Below are positions 34,801 through 45,771 of a stretch of 64,000 bases of DNA, in pieces (the stretch's first letter is position 1; each line of letters starts with the position of its first letter). A program made the translations under genes and the position numbers. The stretch spans positions 52,006,922 to 52,070,921 of the forward strand of contig JAKGHH010000004.1 of NCBI GenBank assembly GCA_022828595.1, written 5' to 3'. Below the pieces are notes generated by a model. It worked only from the letters and a program-made list of their open reading frames with translations. It searched no databases and was not told where the DNA came from. Source of the stretch: Nelumbo lutea (taxonomy: Eukaryota; Streptophyta; Magnoliopsida; Proteales; Nelumbonaceae).

Positions 34801-37800
34801 TTCACAAGAAAAGTATAGAGTTCATGTTAAAGTAGAGAAAATCAACATATTCATGAGAAGAAAAAGAAGAAAGAAGAGAAAATTCAAAAAATATAAGGGC
34901 TGAACCCTTATTTTTGTTATAGGAAAAGAAGAAAAGAAAATGTGTTGATTAGAAAATGTGTAGTAGTAGTAGTAGTAGTAGTAGAAAATGTGTTGACTAG
35001 ACAAAATTTTAAGTTCTTCCTTACTTATTTGCCTTATTGGTTCAGGTTTTAAAGTCTTTGGGGGTTCAATGCAGCATTTAGCAATGTTTATATTGATTAA
35101 ACCCTAACAAATAAGAAAATAATAAAAATAAATTAGTATATAAACACACAAAATGATTATTTTAGTTTAATAGTGCCTATTTTATAATTATAATGTCAAA
35201 AATAAAGAATAAAAAAGTATTTTATAATACATAGTACAAAATTGTTTAGTGATTAGGCTAGGTGTCGCCTTGACAACTATGCCAGAGGAAGACCCAAAAA
35301 TTTCCCTAGAAGGTGATTTACCTAATAGGCCAAAATCTCAGCTAACTCCTCCAAACTCTCCACATGGCCAACGGGAAAAATGACACTCTTACCAAGGTTA
35401 ACTTTGAGCCCAATCACAACCTCAAACCAGCAAAGAATTCCCAACATAGAATAAAGCTACTCAGCCGAAGAGTCAATAAAACATGAAGTGTCATCTACAA
35501 ATTGGTGAAGAAGAACCTTCTCCCCTCCTGGAGAGATCTCAAAGCCATCCCACATGCCTCCTTCCACAGCCTTTTACTGAATTGAGTAAATACCTCCATA
35601 AGGCAGATGAAAAGCAAAGGGGAGAGAGGATCCCCTTGCCTAATCCCCCTAGAACTCTCAAGGAATTCCAACACTTAACCATTGAATAAGACTAAAAATT
35701 TAGGAGAAGATGCACGCTTGATGAGACTAAAAAGTACCCTATTTTTATCCCCAAATATTTACTCTTTTTCATTAATTTAGCACTTAATTGGACTCATTAC
35801 TCTTGTATTTCGATTCAAGGCAAGCAAGATGGCAATTGGAAGAAAACAAGGCAAATTGGATGATTTTACACAATTTCGGCACCATTCAATAATCTGGGCA
35901 TAACTCTCAATTCCGAAATCCAATTTGGATAATTCAAGAGGCATCAGAAAGATGAAAGAAAGGCCCACAACTTTTATGTTTTGGGTTTTGACATATTCGG
36001 TCCGCATCGAAGACGAAACCGGGCCCGAAGTCGGAGCGAGTTCACAGCAAAGCCCATTTCACAACTGAAGCCCAATTCGCAAAAGAGCCTTATAGTAGCC
36101 CAAGATATTAAAGCAGCCCAACTCGAATTCAAGAGCCTAGAGTCCCAATTTTGAATGTAACCTCCAGAAAGAGAGTTTTATTATATTAAAATTTTGAATG
36201 TAATCCTATAAAGATAAGAAGATTTGATTAGATCACTAGATAAAAGATAGGATAGGATTAGTTCAAAACAGATTAGGACTTTCTAACTTGAGATTAATCT
36301 CCTAAAAGAAATTGGAGAGAGCCCCTCCTAAATCAGCTAACCAAACCGAGCATTCGATCAACACTTATCACTAATCGACTGGGTACGATAGCGTTCCATA
36401 TTAACTAGTGATAGCATTAAGCTTTGTGAAAACAGTTAAACCAAAATAGTAATAATTGAAATAGCTGCAATTATCGAATCTTGTCCCATTGATTCCCTTT
36501 AGGTTAAAACATGTAAATACATTGGTCAAAGGCTGTCATGAACAATTGACCCAGAAAGATATTAACCTAATTGCTACTTGTACTACTATTCGTGACAATT
36601 ACAGATCACTGAACCATAGATAGCAGTAGGAAAATCAACATTAATTAATTTGGCAGACTAATTAACATTAACATCCATTGAGAATATGCACAAGAATCAA
36701 CGAATACTTGAATTAAAAAGCAAAACCTTGAGTTAAATACAGAACCTCATGATGACACAAACGAACCTCCCCCTTGAACCAGAAAAGAAAAGGCTTAGTT
36801 CATATTTTTGAACCCTCCAAGCTTTGCTTCTCAGTAAGCCGAACTAATCTTCTTGGTAGCTTGAGTTGCTTGATGCCTGATTGTTGGATTGTTGGATTGA
36901 TGGATTGATGCCTAAAGTTGGTCCGCCCCCGCTTTACATAGCTTTAGGAGGAGGGGCTTTCTCCAACTCCTTCTAGGAGATTAACCTCAAGTTAGAAAGT
37001 CATGATCTGTTTTAAACTAATCCTATCCTATCTCTTATCTAGTGATCTAATCCAATCTTCTTATCTTTATAGAATTACATTCAAAATTTGAATCTAATAA
37101 GACTCTTTCTGGAGATTACATTCAAAATTTGGACTCTAGGCTCTTGAATTCGAGTTGGGCTGCTTTAATATCTTGGGTTGCTACAAGGCTCTTCTGCGAA
37201 TTGGGTTTCAATTGTGAAATGGGCTATGCTGCGAACTTGCTCTGACTTCGAGCCCGATTTCGTCTTCGATGCGGACCGAATCTGTCAAAACCCAAAACAT
37301 AAAAGTTGTGGGCATTTCTTTCATCTTTCTGATGCCTCTTGAATTATCCAAATTGGAGTCTGGAATTGAGAGTTATGCCCAGATTACTGAATGGTGCCGA
37401 AATTGCGCAAAATCATCTTATTTGCCTTGTTTTCTTCCAATTGCCATCTTGCTTGCCCTGAATCGAAATACAAGAGTAATGAGTCCAATTAAGTGCTAAA
37501 TTAATGAAAAAGAGTGAATATTTGGGAATAAAAATAGGGTACTTTTTAGTCTCATCAACGCTATTATCCAGTTCCTCCATTTATGACCAAAATTCATTTT
37601 CCCACAAATGAAGTCCAGAAATTTCCAATTCACATGGTCAGAAGCTTTCTCAATACCCAGTTTATACACCAAACCAGGCTTACCCATCCTCTTTCTAGTA
37701 TCAACTAACTCATTCGCAATCAAGACATTGACCAACATCTGCCTCCCGGGAACAAAGGCACCTTGGTTCACAGAAATCACAAAAGGCAAAACCTTTTTCA

Positions 37801-39970
37801 ACTTCTCTACCAACACTTTTTCCAGTATTTTATAGAAGCTATTGAGGAGGCTAATAAGCCTGAAATCTTTTATGCCAACAGCCCCAGCTATTTTAGGGAT
37901 GAGAGTAATGAAAGTGGAGTTTAGGCTTCTTTGTAATGATGCACTATTGTGAAAGAACTGAAACACCTCCATGATATCCTGCTTTATAAAGTCCCAGCAT
38001 TTTACATAAAACAGATTTGTCCACCCATATGGACCAGGAGAATTTTCATTTTCCAACTAACTGATCGCCTCCTTCACTTCCTCCTCAGTAAAAGGAATCT
38101 CAAGAAGTGCTTTCTGATCTTCAGTAAGTCTTCTAAAGGGGGTGTAGAGGGGGAGGAGTCTGTTAGCCCAAGGCTCTTCATAGAGTTGTTTGTAAAAAAA
38201 GAAGAGGAGAAACACATTTAATATTTTTACCAAAACCAATATTGTGGTATTCTCCACCATTTATTGTTCTCCTTTTTTTTGATAATTAATTATTGTTCTC
38301 TTTCTCATTTAATCTTTTGTCTCTTTGAATATTGACCTAGATATACATCAGCCACTTTTTCAACACCATGCCAGAAATAAAAGGAGGATAACCAAAGCAC
38401 CAATAGACTTCAAAAATCAAAGATCAAAATCTACCTACTGCTTTTTAGTTCATATATCCAGACTCAAAACCTGTTTCATACAAACACTTGTTCAGCCTTT
38501 CAAAAGTTTGCTTTATCTATTAGGTCTTTATTAAGAAGGTGTATTCATTAAAATGACCAGAAATACTGGAAACCTCCAAAAGAGATAAACAATGAGAGAG
38601 TGCATATAAAACACAATGGGTTCTGCACTCCAAACACAAAAAAACAAGTATATGACTGCACAAACTACACCATCAGGCTATCTAAAGATAAAAACCATAG
38701 TTGTCAAAGTGATGCCCAGGCGACAGGGCACCCTTGGAGTTGGAGTCTCGCCTCGCCTAATCGCCAAGGATGATCTAGAAACTCAAGTCGTTATTTTTCT
38801 TTATTTAGTAAAGGTAAAATTCATTAAAAGAAAATTGAAATTACAAGAGAAAGGTGAAAACAATCACCCAAGAGAACAAAGAGAAAAGAAACCACCCAAG
38901 GACAGTAGACACCCAATACAATCATTCCCGGCTACAAATTACAGAACCAAAATCAATAAAGAAAAGAAAACAATGCATCCGTCCCTCCCCTGTAAAAAGT
39001 CTCTTTCTTTACACAACCCATCCAACATAAAACCATTTTTAGAATACAATGACAACCTATTAAACTCAAGGTGTTATGTGCTACAAAAATGCTTGCTATA
39101 TGCTTATTTTGCTCAAATAATCAACTGCAACAGCGAACCAACAGGCACTTGTAATTAAACCAAAAGGCTAAACTGAAAATATTCAACTGTCTTCAACAAA
39201 AATGTCATCCTCTCTTGTTGAGAGAGACAATGCCATAAAAAACTGACCAGAACAGCACCGCTATGCAATATGCTATTTGGTATCCATTTGTAAATCAATT
39301 ACAGTAACCGCTAACCAATTAACTAATAACGAAGATAACTCTGCTTCAATCAAACAATAGTACTCCTTAATTTTTTTTATTCAAAATAGGAAAATAGAAG
39401 AGAAAAAGGAGAGAATCCAATTAATGAAACAAAAAGAGGAACAAATAGCAGGGCCGATCCGCTAACCTTTGCCACCATTCGTTGGAAGGTAATGTCTTCA
39501 TCGTCAATTCTATCTTTTCCCTTACCCCATTTTCTATCTGCAATCCAAGGTATTCAACAATAAAAACATTTAAAAAAAAATGATGGAAAAAGGTCAAAGC
39601 TTTCATTTCCCAATTTCTTATCTAAAAACAGACGAGACCCGAAACCCAAAATCAAAGAACAATTTTTTCTCCAAAAAAAAGGAAAACAAAATCAATGAAC
39701 AGCTGGGAACCAAGAAAAGAGTAAAGCATAGAACAAACTGCCAAACCAGAGAAGAAAGAAAGAGATGCCAATTAGAGGAAAGGTTCGACCATATCCCACC
39801 ATGTGGAATTAAACCAGCACAGAAGAATATTCACTGTGCGGAGCCAAACCCAGAAGAAAAGGCAACGAAACCCCAAGAAAAAACCGTCAAAAGTGGCATT
39901 GGGAAAAGACGTGAAGCATACCTTTAGGGTCGCTAAGATTGGTGTATTCTCGAACTTCTCTTCCGGCCAT
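28831..39970 (-). CDS. Intact 217-residue plant protein of unknown function, six coding exons
   Basis: Coding exons on the minus strand are 39,922-39,970, 39,467-39,537, 30,083-30,131, 29,885-29,991, 29,211-29,293 and 28,831-29,125. They sum to 654 bases with no stop and every phase fits. The protein starts [17 protein letters not shown] and has a charged first half (KWGKGKD, DIDxED-like [22 protein letters not shown]). A predicted helical segment follows ([20 protein letters not shown]), then a basic PKRQR, a Ser/Pro/Lys-rich disordered region, and an acidic end [15 protein letters not shown]. The PKRQR could act in nuclear import (inference). I do not recognise a characterised family. Introns 1, 2, 3 and 5 are GT-AG; intron 4 is U12 AT-AC; intron 2 is 9.3 kb and full of transposons. 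It is tail-to-tail with the pectate lyase, 242 bp between stop codons. Confidence 0.93.
29294..29884 (-). other. U12-type AT-AC intron (intron 4 of the 217-residue gene)
   Basis: On the minus strand the intron begins ATATCCTT at 29,884, the U12 5' splice-site consensus. It ends GAAAC at 29,294. The branch-site-like TTCCCTAAC (about 29,304-29,312) places its A 11 bases from the 3' end, inside the range known for minor-spliceosome introns. Joining exons 4 and 5 this way gives [15 protein letters not shown] in frame; no GT donor is available nearby. Confidence 0.92.
29512..29890. repeat. About 187-bp tandem duplication across the U12 5' splice site
   Basis: Plus 29,512-29,701 and 29,702-29,890 are diverged copies. 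Both share agaccatcc, ttgccttgatct-like, cctgaagcaa and aaggatatttta. Each ends with aaggatat, the reverse complement of ATATCCTT, so the intron carries a second U12 donor at 29,697. Confidence 0.8.
32527..33024 (-). pseudogene. LINE ORF2 C-terminal region (zf-RVT)
   Basis: The minus-strand frame contains [49 protein letters not shown]. This is the zf-RVT domain at the end of plant LINE ORF2. It is followed toward 32,362 by the 3' UTR and poly(A). Confidence 0.8.
33699..34542. mobile_element. hAT-type MITE rich in CAAGGCG motifs, with internal hairpin
   Basis: The ends carry TTTTAAAAG-type inverted repeats followed by repeated gcgcaaggc. An imperfect 8-bp target duplication flanks it (ctcctaca 33,691-33,698; ctactaca 34,543-34,550). 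It interrupts the LINE. Inside lies an 86-bp near-perfect inverted repeat (34,105-34,190 and 34,238-34,323). Confidence 0.8.
34105..34323. repeat. 86-bp inverted repeat, 2 mismatches, 47-bp loop
   Basis: Arms 34,105-34,190 and 34,238-34,323 pair at 84 of 86 positions. Transcription through intron 2 in either direction would give a long stable hairpin. Confidence 0.95.
34647..35281. mobile_element. Second hAT-type MITE of the CAAGGCG class
   Basis: The ends are CATAGTTTTCAAAGCGCC and, reversed, CATAGTTGTCAAGGCGAC. An imperfect 8-bp target duplication flanks it (ccaaagga 34,639-34,646; ccagagga 35,282-35,289). It interrupts the LINE inside the codon context FLGLPLG. The interior is AT-rich and includes a (GTA)n microsatellite near 34,960-34,983. 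Confidence 0.82.
35718..37558. mobile_element. Inverted-repeat (foldback) element, 1.84 kb
   Basis: Arms of about 610 bp (35,718-36,330 and about 36,940-37,558) are inverted copies, roughly 90% identical by eye. A unique centre of about 600 bp lies between them. Ends read TTGATGAGACTAAAAAGTAC on both sides. A 3-bp duplication cgc flanks it (35,715-35,717 and 37,559-37,561). Removing it restores WIIACIFSP in the host LINE. Each arm holds the same 76-codon ORF in mirror orientation, which reflects arm identity and is not evidence of a gene. The superfamily is not clear. Confidence 0.88.
38696..38770. mobile_element. Partial CAAGGCG-class MITE end
   Basis: The sequence catagttgtcaaagtgatgc followed by cgcctcgcctaatcgccaagg matches the ends of the element at 34,647-35,281. 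Only one end is visible. Confidence 0.55.
38800..39000 (-). mobile_element. LINE 3' tail-like fragment
   Basis: The plus sequence tttatttagtaaaggtaaaattcattaaaag is of the kind seen at 3' ends of plant LINEs in reverse orientation; compare 32,380-32,400. No coding part is visible. Confidence 0.3.
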
Positions 39971-40320
39971 TAATGAATCTTCGACAGCGTCGTAGAAAAT
40001 CTATTCAGAAAGGTAGGTTAGACAAAACCCCAGATCAAACTTCCCTTTTCTTCAAATCAGATAACTTCCCGTCTGATCAATTGAACTGTTTCATAGAACT
40101 GTTGGTGTGTTTCTCTTCTTCTTCTTGTAACGGAACCAGGACAAGCAGGGATGGGCTTGAAAACCAGAATTTTTTCCTTCTCGACCTGTTGTATTTCAAT
40201 CTTCGGATCTTTCTAGAACCCCGTCGTGCAAGAAATCAGATCGGGTTTGAGCATGAACCGCGCCTTTCTGCGGCTATTAGGATTTAGGACAGGAATGCCC
40301 CATAAGCGGTCGCGGATTGG
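39971..40320 (-). promoter_or_regulatory. 5' UTR and proximal promoter of the 217-residue gene
   Basis: This is the sequence between the ATG at 39,970 and the hAT insertion at 40,321. It includes a GAAGAAGAAG-rich leader-like tract on the minus strand (about 40,112-40,128). No TATA box is assigned. Confidence 0.45.
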
Positions 40321-40823
40321 TAGGGCTGTCAATAGGTCGGATCTGCCCGACCCGCCGGTCGAACCAAACCGTACCGAACCTATTATATCAGGTCATGTGA
40401 TTTTGTTCCTATAAATGATGGGGTCGGTTCTGGTTCTTGCTTGTTCCGTATCAATTCAGACCCGAGTCGGTTAATTTCTTAAGGTTTCCTTTTTCTTGCA
40501 ATTCTTGTCTAAAATGATAAATTCTATAGATCATATATATAAGATAATCTTAGTTAAAACACTTTCATTTATTTAAAATTAATAATATTTTATTTTATTA
40601 TCATTTTTATTAAGATTATATTATCAAAAATCAAAATTTCAAGATTTTATTTATATAAATAACTATAGCTGTTAATAGAATTACTCTATCTCGGGTCAGA
40701 CCAGTTCGGTTATCCCAATTATTAATCAGGACAGTTTTGGGTTTATGATTTTGTTTTGATTAATAATCAATTTGAGACTGTAACGCCTTATTTTAATCCA
40801 AATCCGACCAATTAACAACCTAA
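40321..40823. mobile_element. Non-autonomous hAT element, 503 bp
   Basis: The terminal inverted repeats are TAGGGCTGTCAATAGGTCGG at the left and, reversed, TAGGTTGTTAATTGGTCGG at the right. The 8-bp target duplication cggattgg/aggattgg (40,313-40,320; 40,824-40,831) differs by one base. It has no coding capacity. It sits about 350 bp upstream of the start codon of the 217-residue gene. Confidence 0.88.
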
Positions 40824-40831
40824 AGGATTGG

Positions 40832-42415
40832 CCATGTTTGCCACCTCGACCTATTATGTAGTGGTAATTTGGGACTTGGCTGTAGAATTTCAAGGCTGAG
40901 ACTAGACCTAGAAATCCATTACATTTTAGCACTGATAAGAGCCATCCTATAAAATTTTGAAAGTTTGAAAGTGAATAATTGAATAAAGATTACAAGTTGA
41001 AATAAATATATCTATACTACTTTAAAAAGAACCAATGGCCTCAAGAATATTTCTGGAATTTTCTAAGGATAAAATTTATCCTTGTATATTTAAATTTATT
41101 GATAAAAATGAGGATAAATAGGATAATCAGTTCTTGATATTAAATGAGTTTAAAAGAGGTAATTTTAAGATATTCAATGTATTCAATTATATCTCATTAA
41201 ATCCAACTTGCATTCATGTTCATTGAATCATTTACTTAAGTCATTTTTGTTTCTTCTCATTATTAACTTTTATTAATTAAATTCATACTTAATAAATCAA
41301 TAATTCCAATAACATAAAAAGTTATACTTTTAAAGTCTACCTAACAAAAATAGTGTTTTCATCTAGGTATTGGTGTGAAGTAGGAAAAAACCAACAGTTC
41401 ACTTACGGAAGATGTAGGTAAGCTAAGAGAGAGAGAGAGAGGGGTTAGGCATCCCTCCTCTCTCATCGGTGCAAATATTAATTCCATTCCTTGAAATCAC
41501 ATATGAAGAAGGCAATAGAAGAAGAATTTGTCGTCCACCTGCAATGGAAGGGAGCTCCTTTTAGGTAGCCGGTTATCTCTTCCTCCCCCATTTAATCTCC
41601 TTTTAGGTACAGGATCCTGAGCAAAGGGGTGAGAATACATTCCCACCCCTTTTCTATCAAGACTCCCACAATCTTACTCGATCGATTAGCTGGAAGGAGG
41701 AGAGAGCCCTTAAATTTCTTCCTTCAATTGCAAGAAGATGTAGACAACCTCTGGCTTTTAAGAAAACCCAAAAATAAAAGAAGGAAAAAAGTATGAAACA
41801 ACAACGGAGATGATGTACGAATCTCACCTCTTGTAACCTCTGAAAGAAGAAATCGATGCCACTAGATTCGAATGCACAAGTTTAGAATAACTTGATGAAG
41901 TTGGGGAAACTCTGGCTCAGAGGTGACAGAGGAAGCAAATCGTGGGCACTTGCGGTGACACTGAAATCCAGCGGCGATGGTAGGAGCTGATGGATTAGTT
42001 TGTGTCTCCTCCCTTTGTCTCTCTAATCTCTCTCTCTCGTCTCTCTAATCTCTCTCTTTCATTTCTCTATTTCTCTTAGCTCTCCCTCTATCGTTTTTTT
42101 TTTCTCTGGCGCTCTCAGCTCTCGGAGGAGCTTCTCCCTCTTCTCCTTTCTTTCTCCTTCATTCTCCCTCACTCCCGAAACTCTCTGTTCTCAGCTCGGC
42201 ATCTCCTCCAAGAGGAAGGCATCGAGAGCCTCTCCCTTCTAGTTCCTCTACCTCCATGTCTGTTCTTTTCAAAATACTCCTCTCTCTGACCCCCCTTGTT
42301 TAGGAATAGCGCCTCTTATTTATAACAGGAAGGAAGGAGTGTTTTTTAACAAAAACTAAGAAAGAGGAGTGTTACAATAGGTAAGGTAGGGTTTGGGGTA
42401 TCAACTTGGTATTTT
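40832..42415. other. AT-rich then CT-rich intergenic DNA
   Basis: No gene was found. A (GA)n run lies at about 41,423-41,441 and a CT-rich tract at 42,000-42,300. Confidence 0.5.
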
Positions 42416-43150
42416 CTAGAAACTTGGGGTAATCTGGGAATTGGATAAGGGGGAATTCGAGTAACTTGGTCTAGGGCATTTTGGTAATTTTGGTAGGAGG
42501 GGTATTTTGGTAATTTTTGTAGGAAGGGTATTTTGGTAATTTAGCAGGAGCGGGGGTATTAAGTCATAGGGTATTTTGGGAATAAGATTAAAGGGGGTAG
42601 TTCGAATAATTATGGTCCAGGGGATTTTGGTAATTTTAGTCAAAGGGGGTAGGGGTGTAATAAGAGCAAATTTGAATCAAATCAGGCTTTATTCAAATTC
42701 AAAATTGATTAAATATATGCATATTCAAATTTGATTCGATATTGGTGGTTTCTTAAAGCAATACATCGAATTCAAATTCGTCTAAATAATCGAATATTCG
42801 AATTTGATTTGAATTTGAAATCCATCTTTAATACCAACCTCTTCACAAGGGGAAGAAGAAGAAACCTAATTTGAAGTTTTTTCATTCCCTGTTGATCTAA
42901 TATTCAAGTTTTTAGGGTATGAAAGGCATTTGGACAAGGGGTACTTTGGTAATTTGGAAGGAGAAAACTTTGGTAATCTTATTCAAAGGATATTCTGGTA
43001 ATTTGGAATGGGGACATTTTGGTGGTTTGGTCTGGGGGGTATTCTGGTAATTTTGGTAGGGGATATTCCGGTAAACTTTGGTCAAGGGCATTACAGTAAT
43101 TTGGTGAGAGGGGTCTTTTTGTAATTTTGGAAAAATGGGTCAAACCGGAT
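42416..43150. repeat. Degenerate minisatellite with ggtattttggtaatttt motif
   Basis: Short units of about 25-30 bp built on gggtattttggtaattttgg recur many times in two clusters (42,416-42,650 and 42,915-43,130). They are irregularly spaced and diverged. Confidence 0.75.
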
Positions 43151-43254
43151 TTAAGGGGGTCAGACCGGGTTTCTAGTTCATGGTGGGGATTTTTGGGTCA
43201 GAAAATAGAGGGTTGAGATGTGTCTAACTACATAGGGGGTTTTGTGTCTATAGG

Positions 43255-43830
43255 CTAATGAGATTGGCCTAAATGGAATCTTTTTAGATGAAAGGGTAAA
43301 TGTGGGTATTTTTTGCTAAAATTTGGTAAAGTGGGGCTTTCGGGGATTTTGGGTTGATTAATGGGGTCAGATTGGCCCAACTGGCCTAGATCAGGTAGAT
43401 CTGGAAAGGGCTTGATTCGATTAATCTAGAGCCTTGGAATGGAATCTATGCTCGATGAAGGGGTAAGCAAAGGTAGTTTTGGGTGAAATTTCATAGGGTA
43501 GGGTTTTTGGTAGTCTGATGTGATTGGTAAGGTTAAATTGGGCCAACTGGGCTCGGATCGGGTGGATTTGGAATCCGGCCAATCTAGAGCCTTAAAATGA
43601 AATCTTAGTGCGATGGAGGGGTAAACAAAGGTGTTTTAGGATGAAATTTTACAAGTGGGTTTTTCGGGAGGTCTTGGGTCTGATGGTGGGGTCAGATCTA
43701 GTGGTTGAGGTGTAAGTTGGGGTCGATTAGGGCCATCAAATTGGTATCAAATAGGCTTAACGGTGGATATGAGGGCTCTTGGGGTGAAATTTTGGTTTTC
43801 TCGGTTTTTTGGTGTTTCGGAGAGGTCAAA
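43255..43830. repeat. About 160-bp degenerate tandem repeat, at least three copies
   Basis: The motif gccttggaatggaatc...gaaggggtaa...aaaggt recurs at about 43,268, 43,431 and 43,589. Each time it is followed by a tttcgggg/ttttggt-type segment and ttgggccaactgg. Confidence 0.7.
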
Positions 43831-43899
43831 AGGGTCTGATCGGGTGTTTGGGGTGAATTAGAGGTTCAGGCGGCGGATCGAGCAAAAATCAAGTGCTGA

Positions 43900-44749
43900 T
43901 AGATGGTAAGAAATTAAATCATTTTGGTTTAAATGGGTCAATCCATGTTGCCACGATTAAATAATAAAATGAAAAATATAGATAAAATTAAAAAATTGGG
44001 AACATTTTTAACATACATATTAAACAATAATATGTATGATAAATAAGAAATTTTTTATTAATGATGAAAATGGAATGTATAATTTAAAACCAATTAGAAT
44101 TAAAACTATTTTCCTATTATACTCATGAAATCCTATATTTAAGATATATTTTTCTCATTATTAAATTCTTGTAATTAAATCCACAATATTAATTTTAATA
44201 GTATAAAAATAAATAATTTGAAAACAAAACCATTTTCTTCCCTCCCGGTAGGGGCAAACAATTCATTTATTTAGGGTCAAATGGATTAATAAATAATACC
44301 ATAATTAAATAATAAAAACTATAAAATGTAAGAAGTATTTTTACCAATGATGAAAATGGAATGCTAAATTTAAAATCTAACTAGAAATTAAATGATGTCA
44401 TAGTCAAATAATAACCTTTTTAATAATAGAAAATACAAAGAATCACAAAAATAAAAAAAAATAAAGAAAAATTTGAGCACATATCTAATGTTATATATTT
44501 ATAAAAAATAAAATATTGGGTACATCTCTAATATTATGCATTCATTATATTGAACAAAATCAAGCTTTATACATAAGAAATAATTTTACCAATGATGGAA
44601 ATGTAATACAAAAATTAATGTCAACCTAGAAATCAAACTATTTTTCTTTTTAGATGGTGGGTTAGTGTATTGAGTCAAATGATAGCACAAACAAACAAAA
44701 ATTAAGTGCGATAAGTAAAAAATATTTTATATAATGTAAATGAAGTATA
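43900..44749. repeat. AT-rich degenerate repeats
   Basis: Units with aataagaaattttttacyaatgatgaaaatg-like sequence recur near 44,040, 44,330 and 44,580, and again near 46,000. No coding potential. Confidence 0.5.
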
Positions 44750-44758
44750 TAATTTAAA

Positions 44759-45771
44759 GGGAAAGCTATAGTTAAAGTCGATTGTATATTTAAAATTAGG
44801 TTGCAGGATACTCCAGAAACTAATAAAACTCTTGCAGCTAACTCTTTATTTCAAATTATAAAAAACCATGCCATGTCATCGAAGGCTTATGTGGTTATTA
44901 CCAACATGGGGCTCTTAGTCTATATTGGACATAACAAAAAGCTTATACCGAAAATAGGTTTTCAATTTCTCCTCCACTCCATTAGTCTCTTGATCTCCCT
45001 CCCTTCTCTCTCACTCTCATCTCTTGATCTCTTGCTCCCTCTATCTCTCACCCTTTCAGCTTTGGTCTATAGCCAAATCAAAACCTCTCTCTCTCTCTCT
45101 CTCTCGTTCTCTATCATTTTCCAATTTGCATAAATTTCATAGCCAAGAGTTTCTTGTGAATTTTTATCAAATTAGTATAATGATTTTTTAACCATGCCAA
45201 GTTGGTCTCATGTTCTTTTATACAATCTAATTAATACCATATAAGTGTGTAAGAAATAAAGAAAGAATGAGAGAGGGAGTGAGAGAGAAACTGAGGGAAA
45301 ATGATAGAAATTAAGGAAGAAGGAGAGATCGATTGAAAAAGAGAATGAGAGAGTTGAGGGAGAACGATAGGTAAAGAGAGAGAGTGTGAGAGAAATTGAT
45401 ATAGAGAACATAAAATACATAAACCAAAAGTCATTTTTATTTATTTTCAAATCACACAGTCGTTGAGCAAATAAAGATGATTGTGAGAGTGAGAGAGTAT
45501 GAAGAAGATTGAGAGAGAGAGAGAGAGACTAAAAAGCCCTTTTATATTTTTCCAATCACCCAACTTTAAAGGGAAATTTCGGTATAAGCTTTTTGTTATG
45601 TCCAATATGGATTAAGAGTCATATGTTGGTAACAACCACATAAACCTCCGATGACATGGAAAGTGTTTTATAACTTGAAATGTAGAGCTGGTTGGCAGAG
45701 TTTTGTTAGTTTATGGACCAAACTTGTAGCCTAATTTTAAATGTGCAGGTGGCTATAACTATATTTTTCCC
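44759..45771. mobile_element. Mutator-like MITE with 9-bp target duplication
   Basis: It is 1,013 bp with long inverted ends of roughly 170-200 bp, starting GGGAAA.CTATAGTTA on both sides. It is flanked by a perfect 9-bp duplication taatttaaa (44,750-44,758 and 45,772-45,780), the length typical of Mutator-like elements. The interior has a CT-rich half followed by a GA-rich half and no transposase. Confidence 0.92.

Larger units (their letters stand above)
32362..38270 (-). mobile_element. L1-like LINE inserted in intron 2, split by three younger elements
   Basis: It lies on the minus strand, the same sense as the host gene. Segments are about 38,270-37,559 (endonuclease-distal and reverse transcriptase start), 35,717-35,284 (FVDD region), 34,646-34,543 and 33,698-32,362. 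A poly(A) tail appears as a T run at 32,363-32,374. Removing the three insertions restores the reading context at each junction (WIIACIFSP, FLGLPLGAKC, LSVGGRVTL). The 5' end is not exactly fixed. Confidence 0.85.
30132..39466 (-). other. 9.3 kb intron 2 of the 217-residue gene
   Basis: The donor GTTAGC is at 39,466-39,461 and the acceptor GCAAGCAG is before 30,131. It contains the LINE and its nested elements (32,362-about 38,270), a partial CAAGGCG-type MITE (38,696-38,770), and a LINE-like A/T-rich tail (38,800-38,960). Between 30,132 and 32,361 I see only AT-rich unique sequence; ORFs there (for example 31,433-31,828) show no similarity I recognise. Confidence 0.88.

Noticed and set aside
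35777..37499. Pair of nearly identical 76-codon ORFs in opposite orientation
   Set aside because: They are the same stretch of the two arms of an inverted repeat; identity reflects arm homology, with no sign of coding selection.
38616..39158. 180-codon plus-strand ORF
   Set aside because: Spans a MITE end and a LINE-tail-like sequence; Lys-rich low-complexity translation; not a gene.
45208..45450. Ser/Leu-rich ORFs on the minus strand
   Set aside because: Low-complexity interior of the Mutator-like MITE.
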